From assembly GCF_006346395.1 (NCBI RefSeq), contig NZ_VDMS01000005.1, forward strand, positions 480,185 to 544,184: a DNA stretch of 64,000 nt, in the 5' to 3' direction. The notes below the pieces were generated by a model. It saw only the letters and a program-made list of their open reading frames with translations. It was not told the DNA's origin and did not search any database. Made by a program: the position numbers and the translations under genes. Of this stretch, positions 8,600-17,318 are shown piece by piece (position 1 is the first letter of the stretch; the number at the start of each line of letters is the position of its first letter). The stretch is from Nocardioides plantarum (GTDB lineage: Bacteria; Actinomycetota; Actinomycetes; Propionibacteriales; Nocardioidaceae).

Positions 8600-8695
8600 G
8601 CCGGACGTGCCTTCCGATCGGGGATGGGTGGTGCGGGGGGTCGGAGCGGGTGCGCCGGGTCCCTGGGTGATGCTCGTGGCATGACGGTATTGCTC

Positions 8696-8716
8696 TTATT
8701 GAACAAGTGTCAATAA
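8696..8716. promoter_or_regulatory. Probable TetR operator between SDR and tetR genes
   Basis: This is an inverted repeat with 7-bp arms TTATTGA and TCAATAA around a 7-base centre, in an AT-rich patch of a GC-rich region. It ends one base before the GTG at 8718. Read on the minus strand it contains TTGACA, a good -35 box for the SDR gene. Binding there would block both divergent genes. The site is seen in the sequence; the regulator assignment is inferred from position. Confidence 0.6.
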
Positions 8717-8717
8717 A

Positions 8718-9332
8718 GTGGGCGACGTGACCGTAGGCACCGGACAACGGATCCGCCTGACCCCCGACGAGCGCCGCGCCCAGCTCCTCGACCTCGGCGT
8801 GCGGCTGCTGGCCGACCGCTCGCTCGACGAGCTGTCGATCGACCTGCTGGCCGAGGAGGCCGGCATCTCGCGGGGGCTGCTCTACCACTACTTCGGCAAC
8901 AAGCACGCCTTCCACGAGGCCGTCGTACGCCGCGCGGTCGACGACCTGGTCGCGCAGACCGCGCCCCCGGGCAGCGGTGACGCGCTCGAGCAGCTCGCGG
9001 CCTCGATGACCGCCTACGTCGACTACGTGGTCGCCAACCACGCCGGCTACGTCTCGCTGGTCAAGGGCGCCCAGGGCGGCAACGAGACCCTGCGCGCGAT
9101 CTACGACGAGGCGCGCGGCGTGCTGACCGACCGGATCTTCACCGAGGACGCTCAGGCCGACCTGATCCCCGACACCCCCGCCACCCGGCTCCTGGTGCGC
9201 GGCTGGGCCGCGATGGCCGAGGAGCTGGTGCTGTCGTGGGTCGAGGAGCCCAACGGCGTCACCCGCGACGAGCTGCTGCGCCTGCTGGCCGGGTCGCTGC
9301 CGGCCCTGGTCGTCGCCGCCGCACCGGACTGA
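8718..9332 (+). CDS. TetR/AcrR family transcriptional regulator
   Basis: This is a 204-residue regulator. The N-terminal helix-turn-helix reads LSIDLLAEEAGISRGLLYHYFGNKHAFHE in the usual TetR layout (about residues 36-64), followed by a helical ligand-binding domain. The first possible start is the GTG at 8718, directly after the palindrome; a second GTG at 8727 is in frame. No ribosome-binding site is visible, so the transcript may be leaderless. It faces the SDR gene head-to-head and probably controls it and itself. The ligand is unknown. Confidence 0.88.
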   Translation: MGDVTVGTGQRIRLTPDERRAQLLDLGVRLLADRSLDELSIDLLAEEAGISRGLLYHYFGNKHAFHEAVVRRAVDDLVAQTAPPGSGDALEQLAASMTAYVDYVVANHAGYVSLVKGAQGGNETLRAIYDEARGVLTDRIFTEDAQADLIPDTPATRLLVRGWAAMAEELVLSWVEEPNGVTRDELLRLLAGSLPALVVAAAPD

Positions 9333-9387
9333 CCGACCACCCCTCGCGGGGGTCCGTCGCCGTCGCCCACGCCCTAGCGTGAGGCGC

Positions 9388-9837
9388 ATGAGCTATGCCC
9401 TGAGTCGTCTGATGAGCACCGCCACCGCGTCGTACGCCGGGTTCTGCCTCGTGCGCCCCGAGCACCTCGGTCAGGCGATGGGGGCCGACAAGCACGAGCA
9501 GGACGGCTATGACCTGCTGGCCGAGGTGTTCGGCGTCCGCGACCTCGCGATCAGTGCGTTCGGCATCCTGGGCCGCTCGGACCGGACGGTCACCACCGCC
9601 ATGTGGATCCGGATCATGTGCGATGTCGGCGACGGCATCGTGCTCGCCTCGCGTGCCGACGACGACCAGACCCGCACGAAGGCGCTGGCCGCCACCCTCA
9701 CCTGGGGCACCCTCAACCTGCTGGCCCTGCGGGCCGACAAGCGCCGTGCCCTCAAGGTCGCGGCGGCCACGAAGGTCGCCGAGGCCGGGGGCAGTGTCGT
9801 CGGCGCCGTCGTCGACCGGGCCCGGTCCGGCGACTGA
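9388..9837 (+). CDS. Hypothetical small membrane-associated protein
   Basis: This is a 149-residue protein. The ATG at 9388 is preferred over the in-frame GTG at 9379 because GAGG lies four bases upstream. The sequence has short hydrophobic helices (residues about 9-22, 50-62, 80-90 and 105-115) and a conserved-looking segment with FGVRDLAISAFGILGR. It resembles small DUF4267-like membrane proteins, but I am not certain of that family. No catalytic residues are evident. It follows the tetR gene by 55 bases on the same strand and may be cotranscribed with it. Confidence 0.65.
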   Translation: MSYALSRLMSTATASYAGFCLVRPEHLGQAMGADKHEQDGYDLLAEVFGVRDLAISAFGILGRSDRTVTTAMWIRIMCDVGDGIVLASRADDDQTRTKALAATLTWGTLNLLALRADKRRALKVAAATKVAEAGGSVVGAVVDRARSGD

Positions 9838-9874
9838 GCCCTGTTCCGAGCCCTCCGGTGTCCCGACCCCGTCG

Positions 9875-10093
9875 ATGAACGGCATGGAGCACCAGTCCCT
9901 CGTGGGCTGGGTGACCGCCTTGGTGGCGCTGGGACTCGTCCCGGTGGCCTACGCCCTGACGGGCGACGACATCGGAGGAGCCGAGCGGGTCGTGGCGGTC
10001 GCCGGCGCGCTGGTGGCGGCCGCGGCGATCCTGCTCTACGTGCGGGCCCGTCGTCGCGCGATCAGGCGGACCCGGTCAGGTCGTAGACGGTGA
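9875..10093 (+). CDS. Small two-helix membrane protein (putative)
   Basis: This is a 72-residue frame starting MNGMEHQ, with a second possible ATG at 9884. Two hydrophobic stretches (LVGWVTALVALGLVPVAYAL and VVAVAGALVAAAAILLYV) are followed by an arginine-rich tail, the pattern expected of a small inner-membrane protein with a cytoplasmic C-terminus. Its last 32 bases overlap the convergent glycosyltransferase gene. No family is recognised. The call rests on the transmembrane pattern and filling of the gap, so it is tentative. Confidence 0.45.
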   Translation: MNGMEHQSLVGWVTALVALGLVPVAYALTGDDIGGAERVVAVAGALVAAAAILLYVRARRRAIRRTRSGRRR

Positions 10094-11987
10094 CCCCGTC
10101 GACGGTCTGTGCGGGATAGGTGGCCGCCACCCAGGTCGAGATCTCCGAGTCGCCCCCCATGCCGCCGCCCATGCCGCCCCGCCCGCCACCGAGCCCGCCG
10201 CCCCCGGCGATGAAGTAGTGGATGCGGCCGTCGGCGACGTCCTGCTGGAACTGCGCGAGCGTGGGGCTCGGGTCGCTGCCGTTGAAGCCGCCGATCGGCA
10301 TCACCGACCTCTCGGTGGAGAGCTGGTAGCCCGCGGCCGAGTTGGCGCCCACGGTGGCGGCGACCCAGTCGTAGGAGTCGGCGTCCTCGAGCAGCAGCGT
10401 GGTCAGGGCCGTCGTGGAGGTCGAGCCGTCGAGCAGCCCGCCGACGCCACCTGCTCCACCCCCCGGCATGGTGGCGCCCGGACCTCCCATGCCCCCGGCC
10501 GAGGCGGGGCCCGCGCTCGGGATGGAGCCGGTGTGCGGCGTGCTCGCCGTCGAGACGGCGTACGCCGTCGGCCCGGCGAGCACAGCGATGAGGGCGACCG
10601 CCGCGACGATGCCGGCGACGACGCGGGGCAGGTGCCGGGCACCGACGACCAGGAGTGCGGCGGCGAACCCCAGCACCGCGACCGCGCCGCGCAGCCAGGG
10701 CAGGTAGTCCGACGTGCGGTCGAGGAGCACGAACGACCAGGCCGGGGTCAGGGCGACGGTGAAGCCCAGGACGCCCGCGGCGACCAGCGACTCGCGGCGC
10801 TGCCACAGGGCCCACGCGCCGAGCGCGACGCACGCGGCGATCGCGGGAGCCAGGGCGACGGTGTAGTAGGCGTGGTAGATCCCGGCCATGAACGAGAAGG
10901 TCGCCGCGGTGACCACCAGCCAGCCGAGCATCAGCGACGCCGCCACCTTGACCGGGCGTCGCCCGGCCCAGAGCGCGGCGACCCCGAGGATCAGCGCGGC
11001 GGGCAGCAGCCAGGCGATCCCGCCGCCGTTCTCGGTGCCGAGGAGCCGGAAGAGCCCGGTCGAGCCCCACATGCCACCGCCACCTGCGCCGCCGCCCCCG
11101 CCACCGACCGACCCGACCTCGTCGCCGGTGAGGCGGCCGAAGCCGTTGTAGCCGAAGGTCAGCTCGAGGAAGTCGTTGGTCTGCGAGCCGCCGATGTAGG
11201 GCCGCGACGACGCGGGCCAGAGCTCGACGATCGCCACCCACCAGCCGGCGCCGGCGACCATGGCGCCGAAGGCGGCCAGCAGGTGACCGAGCCGACGCCG
11301 CCACGAGACGGTGGCGAAGACGGCGTACGTCACGGCGAAGCCGGGCAGCACCAGGAACGCCTGCAGGGTCTTGGTGAGGAACGCCAGGCCGAGCAGCCCA
11401 CCGCCGAGAAGCAGCCAGCGCAGTGCCCGCTCGGAGCCGACCGCGCGGAACGACGCGTACGCCGCCCCGAGCATCAGCAGCGTCAGCAGGGCGTCGGGGT
11501 TGTTGAACCGGAACATCAGCGCCGCCACCGGCGTGGTCGCCAGGGCGAACCCCGCGAGCAGACCCGCCCAGGGACTGCCGGTGGCGCGGCGGACCAGGGC
11601 GACGAGCACGGCCACGGACCCGACCCCCATCAGCGCCTGCGGCACGAGCATCGACCACGACGACAGCCCGAAGATCCTCACCGACAGCGCCATCGGCCAC
11701 AGGGCCAGCGGCGGCTTGTCGACGGTGATCGAGCCCGCGGCGTCGGAGGCCCCGAAGAAGAACGCCTTCCACGACTCCGAGCCGGCCTGCGCGGCCGCGG
11801 CGTAGAACGAGTTGGCCCAGCCCGACTCGCCCAGGCCCCACAGGTAGAGCACGCCGGTGCCGGCGAGCAGCGCGACGTACGCCGCCGTCGCGGGGCGCAC
11901 CGACCGCCGTGGGGTCCGCCCCGAGGTGGGTGCGGGGTCGGGCTCGGCGTCGGCCAGGTGGGGGCGGTCGGGGGCGATCGTCGTCAT
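10062..11987 (-). CDS. GT39-like integral membrane glycosyltransferase, copy A
   Basis: This is a 641-residue protein of the ArnT/PMT-like (YkcB type) family, with about 10-12 membrane segments. Such enzymes move a sugar from a polyprenyl-phosphate carrier onto an acceptor outside the membrane. Landmarks are GWANSFYAAAAQ near residue 57, ITVDKPPL at 88-95 and FNNPDALL near 162. Two glycine-rich insertions stand out, at about residues 292-305 (an external loop) and about 592-612 near the C-terminus. The C-terminal soluble domain ends TVDGVTVYDLTGSA. The adjacent gene is a close paralog; 40 bases separate them, so they form one transcription unit. Confidence 0.9.
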   Translation of the reverse strand: MTTIAPDRPHLADAEPDPAPTSGRTPRRSVRPATAAYVALLAGTGVLYLWGLGESGWANSFYAAAAQAGSESWKAFFFGASDAAGSITVDKPPLALWPMALSVRIFGLSSWSMLVPQALMGVGSVAVLVALVRRATGSPWAGLLAGFALATTPVAALMFRFNNPDALLTLLMLGAAYASFRAVGSERALRWLLLGGGLLGLAFLTKTLQAFLVLPGFAVTYAVFATVSWRRRLGHLLAAFGAMVAGAGWWVAIVELWPASSRPYIGGSQTNDFLELTFGYNGFGRLTGDEVGSVGGGGGGAGGGGMWGSTGLFRLLGTENGGGIAWLLPAALILGVAALWAGRRPVKVAASLMLGWLVVTAATFSFMAGIYHAYYTVALAPAIAACVALGAWALWQRRESLVAAGVLGFTVALTPAWSFVLLDRTSDYLPWLRGAVAVLGFAAALLVVGARHLPRVVAGIVAAVALIAVLAGPTAYAVSTASTPHTGSIPSAGPASAGGMGGPGATMPGGGAGGVGGLLDGSTSTTALTTLLLEDADSYDWVAATVGANSAAGYQLSTERSVMPIGGFNGSDPSPTLAQFQQDVADGRIHYFIAGGGGLGGGRGGMGGGMGGDSEISTWVAATYPAQTVDGVTVYDLTGSA

Positions 11988-12027
11988 GGCTCGATGGTGC
12001 GAGCCGGGACTGGGACGACGGTGCGGG

Positions 12028-13914
12028 TTACCTGTCAGGCACCTGTGAGGGCGTCAGCGGCGTGGTCACGAAGGTGAGGTCGTAGACGACCACGCCGTCG
12101 ACGACCTGCGGCGTGAAGTGCCGGGAGACCCAGCGCTCGATGCGCACGGCGTCGTTGCTGCCGGTGCGGGTCACCGGCTGGGTCTCGCCGCCGTCCTCGG
12201 GCACGTAGCGCCCACCGCCGGCGACGAACCAGTGGATCCGCTCGTCGGCCACCAGTCGGCGGAAGTGGGCGAGGGTCGGGTTGGGGTCGGTGCCGTTGAA
12301 GCCGCCCACGGGCATCACCGGGCGGTCCGTGGCGAGCTGGAACCCGGCGGCGGAGTTGGCGCCGGTGACGGCGGCGACCCAGGTGAAGTCGTCGGCGTGG
12401 CGGACCAGCAGCCGCGTCAGGTCGGGCGGCGAGGAGCTCACGGTGAGCAGGTCGCCGACGGGGTCCTCGGCGTACGACGGCCCGGAGCCCCCGCCGGGGC
12501 CGGCGTGCGGGACGGCGCCGGTGTGGGGGGTCGACGCGGTCTCGACCGAGTACGCCGCCGGCCCGACGTACGCCGCCAGCAGCGCGGTCGCGGCGAAGCC
12601 GACCCCGACCGGGATCGCACGACGGTGCGCGACCAGGACCCGCCACACGGCGGCGCCGACCAGGGCGCCGACCAGCCAGGGCAGCCAGGGGATCCAGCCG
12701 CGCTGGGGCCACAGGACCACCAGGGCGAGCAGGCCGGTGACCAGGACGGCGGCACCGAACGCCCAGGTCGCGTGGGCGTGCGCGCGGTGCTCCCACACGA
12801 CGTGGGCGCCGATCCCGATCAGCGACGCGACGGCCGGGGCGAGAGCGACGGTGTAGTAGTCGTGGAAGATGCCGTTCATCAGGCTGAAGACGGCCCAGGT
12901 GACGCCGGTCCAGGTCAGCCAGAGCACCAGCGCCGGACGGGCGCGCGTGACCGTCCCGCGGCTCAGCCACAGGGCCGCGAGCGCCAGCACCAGGGCGGCC
13001 GGCAGCAGCCAGGACGCCTGGCCCCCCGAGCCCGGGTCGAACAGCCGCAGCGGGGTGTTGTGGCCCCAGCCCTTCGGGCCCGAGACCGCGCCGGTCTGCG
13101 CGCCGGTGAGGCGACCGACCCCGTTGTAGCCGAGGACGAGCTCGAGGGCCGAGTTGTGCTGCGAGCCGCCGATGAAGGGGCGCGACGACGCCGGCCACAG
13201 CTCGACCACCACGACCCACCAGGAGCCCGCGACGACGGTCGCGCCGACCGCGACCAGCAGGTGCAGGACCCGCCGGCGCCACGGCGCCACGGCGAAGAGC
13301 GCGTAGACCAGCGCGAGCGCCGGCAGCACCAGGAAGGCCTGCAGCATCTTGGTCAGGAACGCCAGCCCGACCAGCGATCCGGCCAGTGTCACCCACCAGA
13401 CCGCGCGCGGGCTGTCGAGCGCGCGGAGCGTGGCGACGGCCGCGCCGGCGAGCAGCAGGACCAGCAGGCAGTCGGGGTTGTTGAACCGGAACATGAGCAC
13501 CGCCACCGGGGTCAGTGCGAACGTCGCCCCGGCCAGCAGCGCGGCCGGGCTCGAGCCGGTCGCCCGGCGTACGCCGTGGTGGACGATCGCGACCGTGGCC
13601 ACCCCCATCAGCGCCTGGGGCAGCAGGATCGACCACGACGACAGCCCGAGCATCCGCACCGACAGCGCCATCGGCCACACGCCGAGCGGGGGCTTGTCGA
13701 CAGTGATCGACCCGGCCGCGTCGAAGGAGCCGAAGAAGAAGGCGCGCCACGACTCCGCTCCCGACTGGGCGGCCGCCGAGTAGTAGGCGTTGGCCCAGCC
13801 GGAGGAGCCGAGTCCCCACAGGTAGAGGGCTGCGGTGGCGGTGAGCAGGACGGCGAGGGGCGGGACGCGGCGGAGCGTCGGGCGGAGCGCGGTGAGGCGA
13901 GTGGGCACGTGCAT
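12028..13914 (-). CDS. GT39-like integral membrane glycosyltransferase, copy B
   Basis: This is a 628-residue paralog of the downstream gene, sharing long blocks such as ESWRAFFFGSFDAAGSIT, FLTKMLQAFLVLPAL and ELWPASSRPFIGGSQ. It lacks both glycine-rich insertions of copy A. The membrane topology and DKPPL motif match the ArnT/PMT-like family. It is the first gene of the pair, starting MHVPTRL at 13914. The pair is a tandem duplication after which copy A gained low-complexity loops. The acceptor is not known; wall or lipid-linked glycans are typical for the family. Confidence 0.9.
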   Translation of the reverse strand: MHVPTRLTALRPTLRRVPPLAVLLTATAALYLWGLGSSGWANAYYSAAAQSGAESWRAFFFGSFDAAGSITVDKPPLGVWPMALSVRMLGLSSWSILLPQALMGVATVAIVHHGVRRATGSSPAALLAGATFALTPVAVLMFRFNNPDCLLVLLLAGAAVATLRALDSPRAVWWVTLAGSLVGLAFLTKMLQAFLVLPALALVYALFAVAPWRRRVLHLLVAVGATVVAGSWWVVVVELWPASSRPFIGGSQHNSALELVLGYNGVGRLTGAQTGAVSGPKGWGHNTPLRLFDPGSGGQASWLLPAALVLALAALWLSRGTVTRARPALVLWLTWTGVTWAVFSLMNGIFHDYYTVALAPAVASLIGIGAHVVWEHRAHAHATWAFGAAVLVTGLLALVVLWPQRGWIPWLPWLVGALVGAAVWRVLVAHRRAIPVGVGFAATALLAAYVGPAAYSVETASTPHTGAVPHAGPGGGSGPSYAEDPVGDLLTVSSSPPDLTRLLVRHADDFTWVAAVTGANSAAGFQLATDRPVMPVGGFNGTDPNPTLAHFRRLVADERIHWFVAGGGRYVPEDGGETQPVTRTGSNDAVRIERWVSRHFTPQVVDGVVVYDLTFVTTPLTPSQVPDR

Positions 13915-14034
13915 GGGCCCAGCCTGGTCAACGAAACGCCGTGCGGGGTCTCGCCGGAAGGGAGTTCACCGAGTCGTGCCGAAGTGTTCGGCGGGCCGCT
14001 CCGCGCGTTGGAGGAGCGTTCGGTGAGTGTTGTC

Positions 14035-15276
14035 TCAGCGTTGGCCGACGACCGCCGCGAGCTGGTCGAGACCCCAGGTGAGGTCGTCCTCGGAGACGAC
14101 CAGCGGGGGAGCCAGGCGGATCGTGGAGCCGTGGGTGTCCTTGGCCAGGACGCCGCGGGCCATCAGGCGCTCGCAGACCTCGCGGCCGGTGCCGACGGCG
14201 GGGTCGATGTCGACGCCGGCCCACAGGCCGCGCACACGGACGCCGACGACGCCGTGCCCGATCATCGCCTCGAGGCGCTCGCGCAGCAGGACCGACATCT
14301 CGTCGGCCCGACGCTGGAAGTCGCCGGTGGCGAGCAGGTCGACGACGGCGGAGCCGACGGCGCACGCGAGGGCGTTGCCGCCGAAGGTCGAGCCGTGCTG
14401 GCCGGGCTGGAGCACGCCCAGCACGTCGCGGTCGGCGACGACGGCCGAGACGGGGACGATGCCGCCGCCGAGGGCCTTGCCGAGCACGTAGAGGTCGGGG
14501 ACGACGTCCTCGTGGTCGCACGCGAAGGTGCGGCCGGTGCGGCCCAGGCCGGCCTGGATCTCGTCGGCGGCGAAGAGCACGTCGTGGGCGGTCGCGAGGT
14601 CGCGGATGCCCCGCAGGTAGCCGTGGGGCGGGATGACCACGCCGCCCTCGCCCTGGATCGGCTCGACCAGGATGCCGGCGGTGTGGGGCGTGATGGCGGC
14701 CTCGAGGGCGGCGAGGTCGCCGTAGGGGACGGTGACGAAGCCGGGCGCGAACGGGCCGAAGTCGTCGCGCGCGTCGGGGTCGTCGGAGAAGCCGACGATG
14801 GTGGTGGTGCGGCCGTGGAAGTTGCCGCTGGCCACGATGATCTCGGCCTGGTCGGCGGGGATCCCCTTGACCCGGTAGCCCCACTTGCGGATCACCTTGA
14901 CGGCGGTCTCGACGGCCTCGGCGCCAGTGTTCATGGGCAGCACGAGGTCCTTGCCGCACAGGTCGCCGAGCTTGGCGGTGAAGTCGGCGAACTGGTCGTG
15001 CACGAAGGCCCGGCTGGTCAGCGTGAGCTGGTCGAGCTGTGCGTGGGCGGCCTCGAGCAGGCGCGGGTGGGAGTGGCCGAAGTTGAGGGCGCTGTAGCCG
15101 GCGAGCAGGTCGAGGTAGCGCCGACCGTCGACGTCGGTCATCCAGGCCCCCTCGGCGTGGGCGACCACCACCGGCAGCGGGTGGTAGTTGTGCGCGGTGC
15201 GGGCCTCGGCGCGGTCGAACTCGGGCGCGGTGCGGGCCGACGAGGCGGCGGCCGTGGTCTCGGTGGTGGCGGTCAT
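14035..15276 (-). CDS. rocD: Ornithine--oxo-acid transaminase
   Basis: This is a 413-residue class-III PLP aminotransferase. The start is the ATG at 15276, which has an excellent GGGAGG site upstream. NTGAEAVETAVK (about 116-127) matches the family phosphate-binding segment, DEIQAGLGRTG (238-248) holds the cofactor aspartate, and the PLP lysine is K267 in VLGKALGGG. The strong match of SRAFVHDQFADF and GNFHGRTTTIVGFS to ornithine aminotransferases supports conversion of ornithine to glutamate semialdehyde in arginine/proline metabolism. A perfect 15-bp palindrome lies 36-68 bases upstream and is probably its operator. Confidence 0.9.
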   Translation of the reverse strand: MTATTETTAAASSARTAPEFDRAEARTAHNYHPLPVVVAHAEGAWMTDVDGRRYLDLLAGYSALNFGHSHPRLLEAAHAQLDQLTLTSRAFVHDQFADFTAKLGDLCGKDLVLPMNTGAEAVETAVKVIRKWGYRVKGIPADQAEIIVASGNFHGRTTTIVGFSDDPDARDDFGPFAPGFVTVPYGDLAALEAAITPHTAGILVEPIQGEGGVVIPPHGYLRGIRDLATAHDVLFAADEIQAGLGRTGRTFACDHEDVVPDLYVLGKALGGGIVPVSAVVADRDVLGVLQPGQHGSTFGGNALACAVGSAVVDLLATGDFQRRADEMSVLLRERLEAMIGHGVVGVRVRGLWAGVDIDPAVGTGREVCERLMARGVLAKDTHGSTIRLAPPLVVSEDDLTWGLDQLAAVVGQR

Positions 15277-15311
15277 GTGATCCCTCCCTTGGGTCGTCGT
15301 CCACTGTAGGG

Positions 15312-15344
15312 GCCGACCCCGATTGTCTGACAATCGGGGTCGGC
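15312..15344. promoter_or_regulatory. Palindromic operator candidate upstream of rocD
   Basis: The 15-base arms GCCGACCCCGATTGT (15312-15326) and its exact reverse complement (15330-15344) are separated by CTG. The core ATTGTCTGACAAT resembles sites bound by GntR/FadR-type repressors (TTGTCnGACAA). It lies just upstream of the rocD translation start. It would also form a strong hairpin in RNA, so a terminator or attenuator role cannot be excluded. Confidence 0.55.
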
Positions 15345-15847
15345 GCCACGTTTCCATGGAGTACCGAGTGCGTGGCCGGTGGTGAGCGTCGCTTTCCTAT
15401 GTCGGCGCGGGCGTCCTGGCGACCGCGCTGCATGCGGTCAAGCACCGGACGTCGCGTGCTGCCACACGACTGCTCGTCCTATGTCTCGGTTCTGAATACG
15501 TCCACCAGGACTCGCGCTAGGAATCGGTAGTCCGTCATGAGCGGACCGACGAGTTCGGGCCGCGCTGCGGGCTCCGCCCGACAAGGCCGCGCGGAGCGTG
15601 CACGATGTCGCGAGACTCAAGTTCACGACGACCGCTCGACGAGCTCGAAGGTTCGAGTCATCACACGGCACGAACCTTCGACCTAGGTCTGAGAGTCGCG
15701 ATGCACGCAGATGCTCCGCCGTGGTCGAACGGACATACATGCTTTGACTCGTGTGCGTCGGCGCTCGACACCAGTCCATCCGTTCAACAGTCGTCGCCTC
15801 TGTCCGTGTGGCTGCGGCTTCCAGGGGTGCGCTGGTGAACTGCGGGG
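15345..15847. other. Non-coding stretch, no supported gene
   Basis: About 500 bases hold no convincing coding frame. Composition is less GC-biased than the neighbours and codon-position bias is absent. The longest open frames (113 and 77 codons) have unlikely compositions. A 10-bp inverted repeat, CGAAGGTTCG (15646-15655) and CGAACCTTCG (15671-15680), lies in the middle. The region may contain the 3' end signal of the histidine kinase operon and decayed sequence; nothing more can be supported. Confidence 0.5.
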
Positions 15848-17311
15848 TCAGAGTCGTACGTCGACCCGCGTGTCGCCCGGCACGCTGGACAGGGTGACCG
15901 TGCCGCCGTGGGCGGTCACGATCGCCTCGACCAGCGCGAGCCCGAGCCCCACGCCCCCCTCGCGGTGGCGCGCCGCGTCGGCCCGGGCGAACCGCTCGAA
16001 CGCGTGCGGCAGCAGCTCGGGGGCGAACCCGGGGCCGTCGTCGTGGACCCCGAACCCGCCCGGACGAGCGCTCACGGTGACGGTGGTGCCGGCGGGGGTG
16101 TACTTGCGGGCGTTGGTCAGCAGGTTGGTCACGACCTGGTGCAGCCGCTGCTCGTCGCCGGTCACCTCGACCGCCTCGTCGGGCAGCTCCAGGCGCCAGC
16201 GGTGGTCGGGCGCGACGACCCGGGCATCGGACACGGCCTCGAGCAGCAGGCGGGTCAGGTCGACCGGGGCGCGCTCGAGCGGGCGTCCGGAGTCGAGGCG
16301 GGCCAGCAGCAGGAGGTCCTCGACGAGCGCGGTCATCCGCTTGGACTCGTCGGCGACCTTGGCGAGGGCGGTCGCGGCGGCCTCGGCGTCGTCGGGTCGC
16401 GTCCGGGCCAGCTCGGTGTAGCCGGCGATCGTCGTCAGCGGCGTGCGCAGCTCGTGGGAGGCGTCGGCGACGAACTGCCGCACCCGCTGCTCGCTCTCGT
16501 GGCGCGCGTCGAGCGAGGTCTCCACGTGGGCCAGCAGCGTGTTGAGCGCCGAGCCGACCTGGCCGACCTCGGTGCGCTCGTCGGTGAGATGGCCCGGGAC
16601 CCGCTCGGTGATCCCGATCTCGCCGGAGTCCAGCGGCAGGCCGGCGACGGTGTGGGCCGTCTCGGCCACCTCGCGCAGCGGCCGGAGCTGGCGTCGTACG
16701 ACGGTGCGCGCGGCGAGCGCGGCGATCAGCACGGCGGCCAGGGCCAGCAGGAGCTCGAGCCGCACCAGCGAGGTGACCGACTCGTCGACCTCCTCGGTGG
16801 GCAGGCCGACCACGGTGGCGCTGCCGCCGTCCCCGTCGCCCTGGGAGACCACCCGGTAGTCGCCGAGGCCCGGTACCTCGACGGCGTGCACGTCGCCGTC
16901 GTCGGGCACCGCGTCGAGCACGTCGAGGGCCTTCTGGGTGAGCGGCTGCGGTACGGCGCCCCCGCCGGCGCGGTCGGCGAGGACGACACCCGTCCCGCCG
17001 TCGTAGTCGGCGTAGAAGAAGGCGGTGATCGTGCCGACCCGTTGACCGCGCGCGCTGCCGCTGGGCCGATCGTCACCGTCACCGTCGGGCGGTGGCTCGG
17101 GAGCACCGCTCTCGGTGCCGAAGAACGGGTCGCCCCGTCCGAACTCGGCGCGCCCCAACGACTTCTGGATCTCGTCGTCGAGCTGTCCGACCAGGTAGCC
17201 CCGCATGGCCAGCGTGGTCGCCGTACCGAGCAGCAGCGCGGCCATCGCGACGAGCAGCACCGCGGTGACGACGAGACGCGAGGTCAGCGAGCGAGGCGGA
17301 CGGATCCTCAC
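15848..17311 (-). CDS. Sensor histidine kinase, HAMP-HisKA-HATPase
   Basis: This is a 487-residue membrane kinase. A first transmembrane helix at about residues 13-34 and a second near 185-203 bracket an acidic extracytoplasmic sensor domain. A HAMP region follows (about 203-262), then the phospho-acceptor H286 in ASHELRTPLTTIAGY, the N-box NLLTNARKYTP, and G-boxes DDGPGFAPE and GVGLGLALVEAIV. It lies 7 bases downstream of the response regulator gene, so the two are cotranscribed and presumably form a cognate pair. The stimulus is unknown. Confidence 0.93.
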   Translation of the reverse strand: MRIRPPRSLTSRLVVTAVLLVAMAALLLGTATTLAMRGYLVGQLDDEIQKSLGRAEFGRGDPFFGTESGAPEPPPDGDGDDRPSGSARGQRVGTITAFFYADYDGGTGVVLADRAGGGAVPQPLTQKALDVLDAVPDDGDVHAVEVPGLGDYRVVSQGDGDGGSATVVGLPTEEVDESVTSLVRLELLLALAAVLIAALAARTVVRRQLRPLREVAETAHTVAGLPLDSGEIGITERVPGHLTDERTEVGQVGSALNTLLAHVETSLDARHESEQRVRQFVADASHELRTPLTTIAGYTELARTRPDDAEAAATALAKVADESKRMTALVEDLLLLARLDSGRPLERAPVDLTRLLLEAVSDARVVAPDHRWRLELPDEAVEVTGDEQRLHQVVTNLLTNARKYTPAGTTVTVSARPGGFGVHDDGPGFAPELLPHAFERFARADAARHREGGVGLGLALVEAIVTAHGGTVTLSSVPGDTRVDVRL

Positions 17312-17318
17312 GGCGTGC

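Noticed and set aside
12118..15309. 1063-codon plus-strand frame over the second glycosyltransferase and rocD
   Set aside because: It spans two well-supported minus-strand genes and the intergenic gap between them. Its composition is that of an antisense GC artefact.
15438..15838. Small genes in the gap after rocD (113 and 77 codons)
   Set aside because: The two frames overlap on opposite strands, lack ribosome-binding sites and codon bias, and show no family features.
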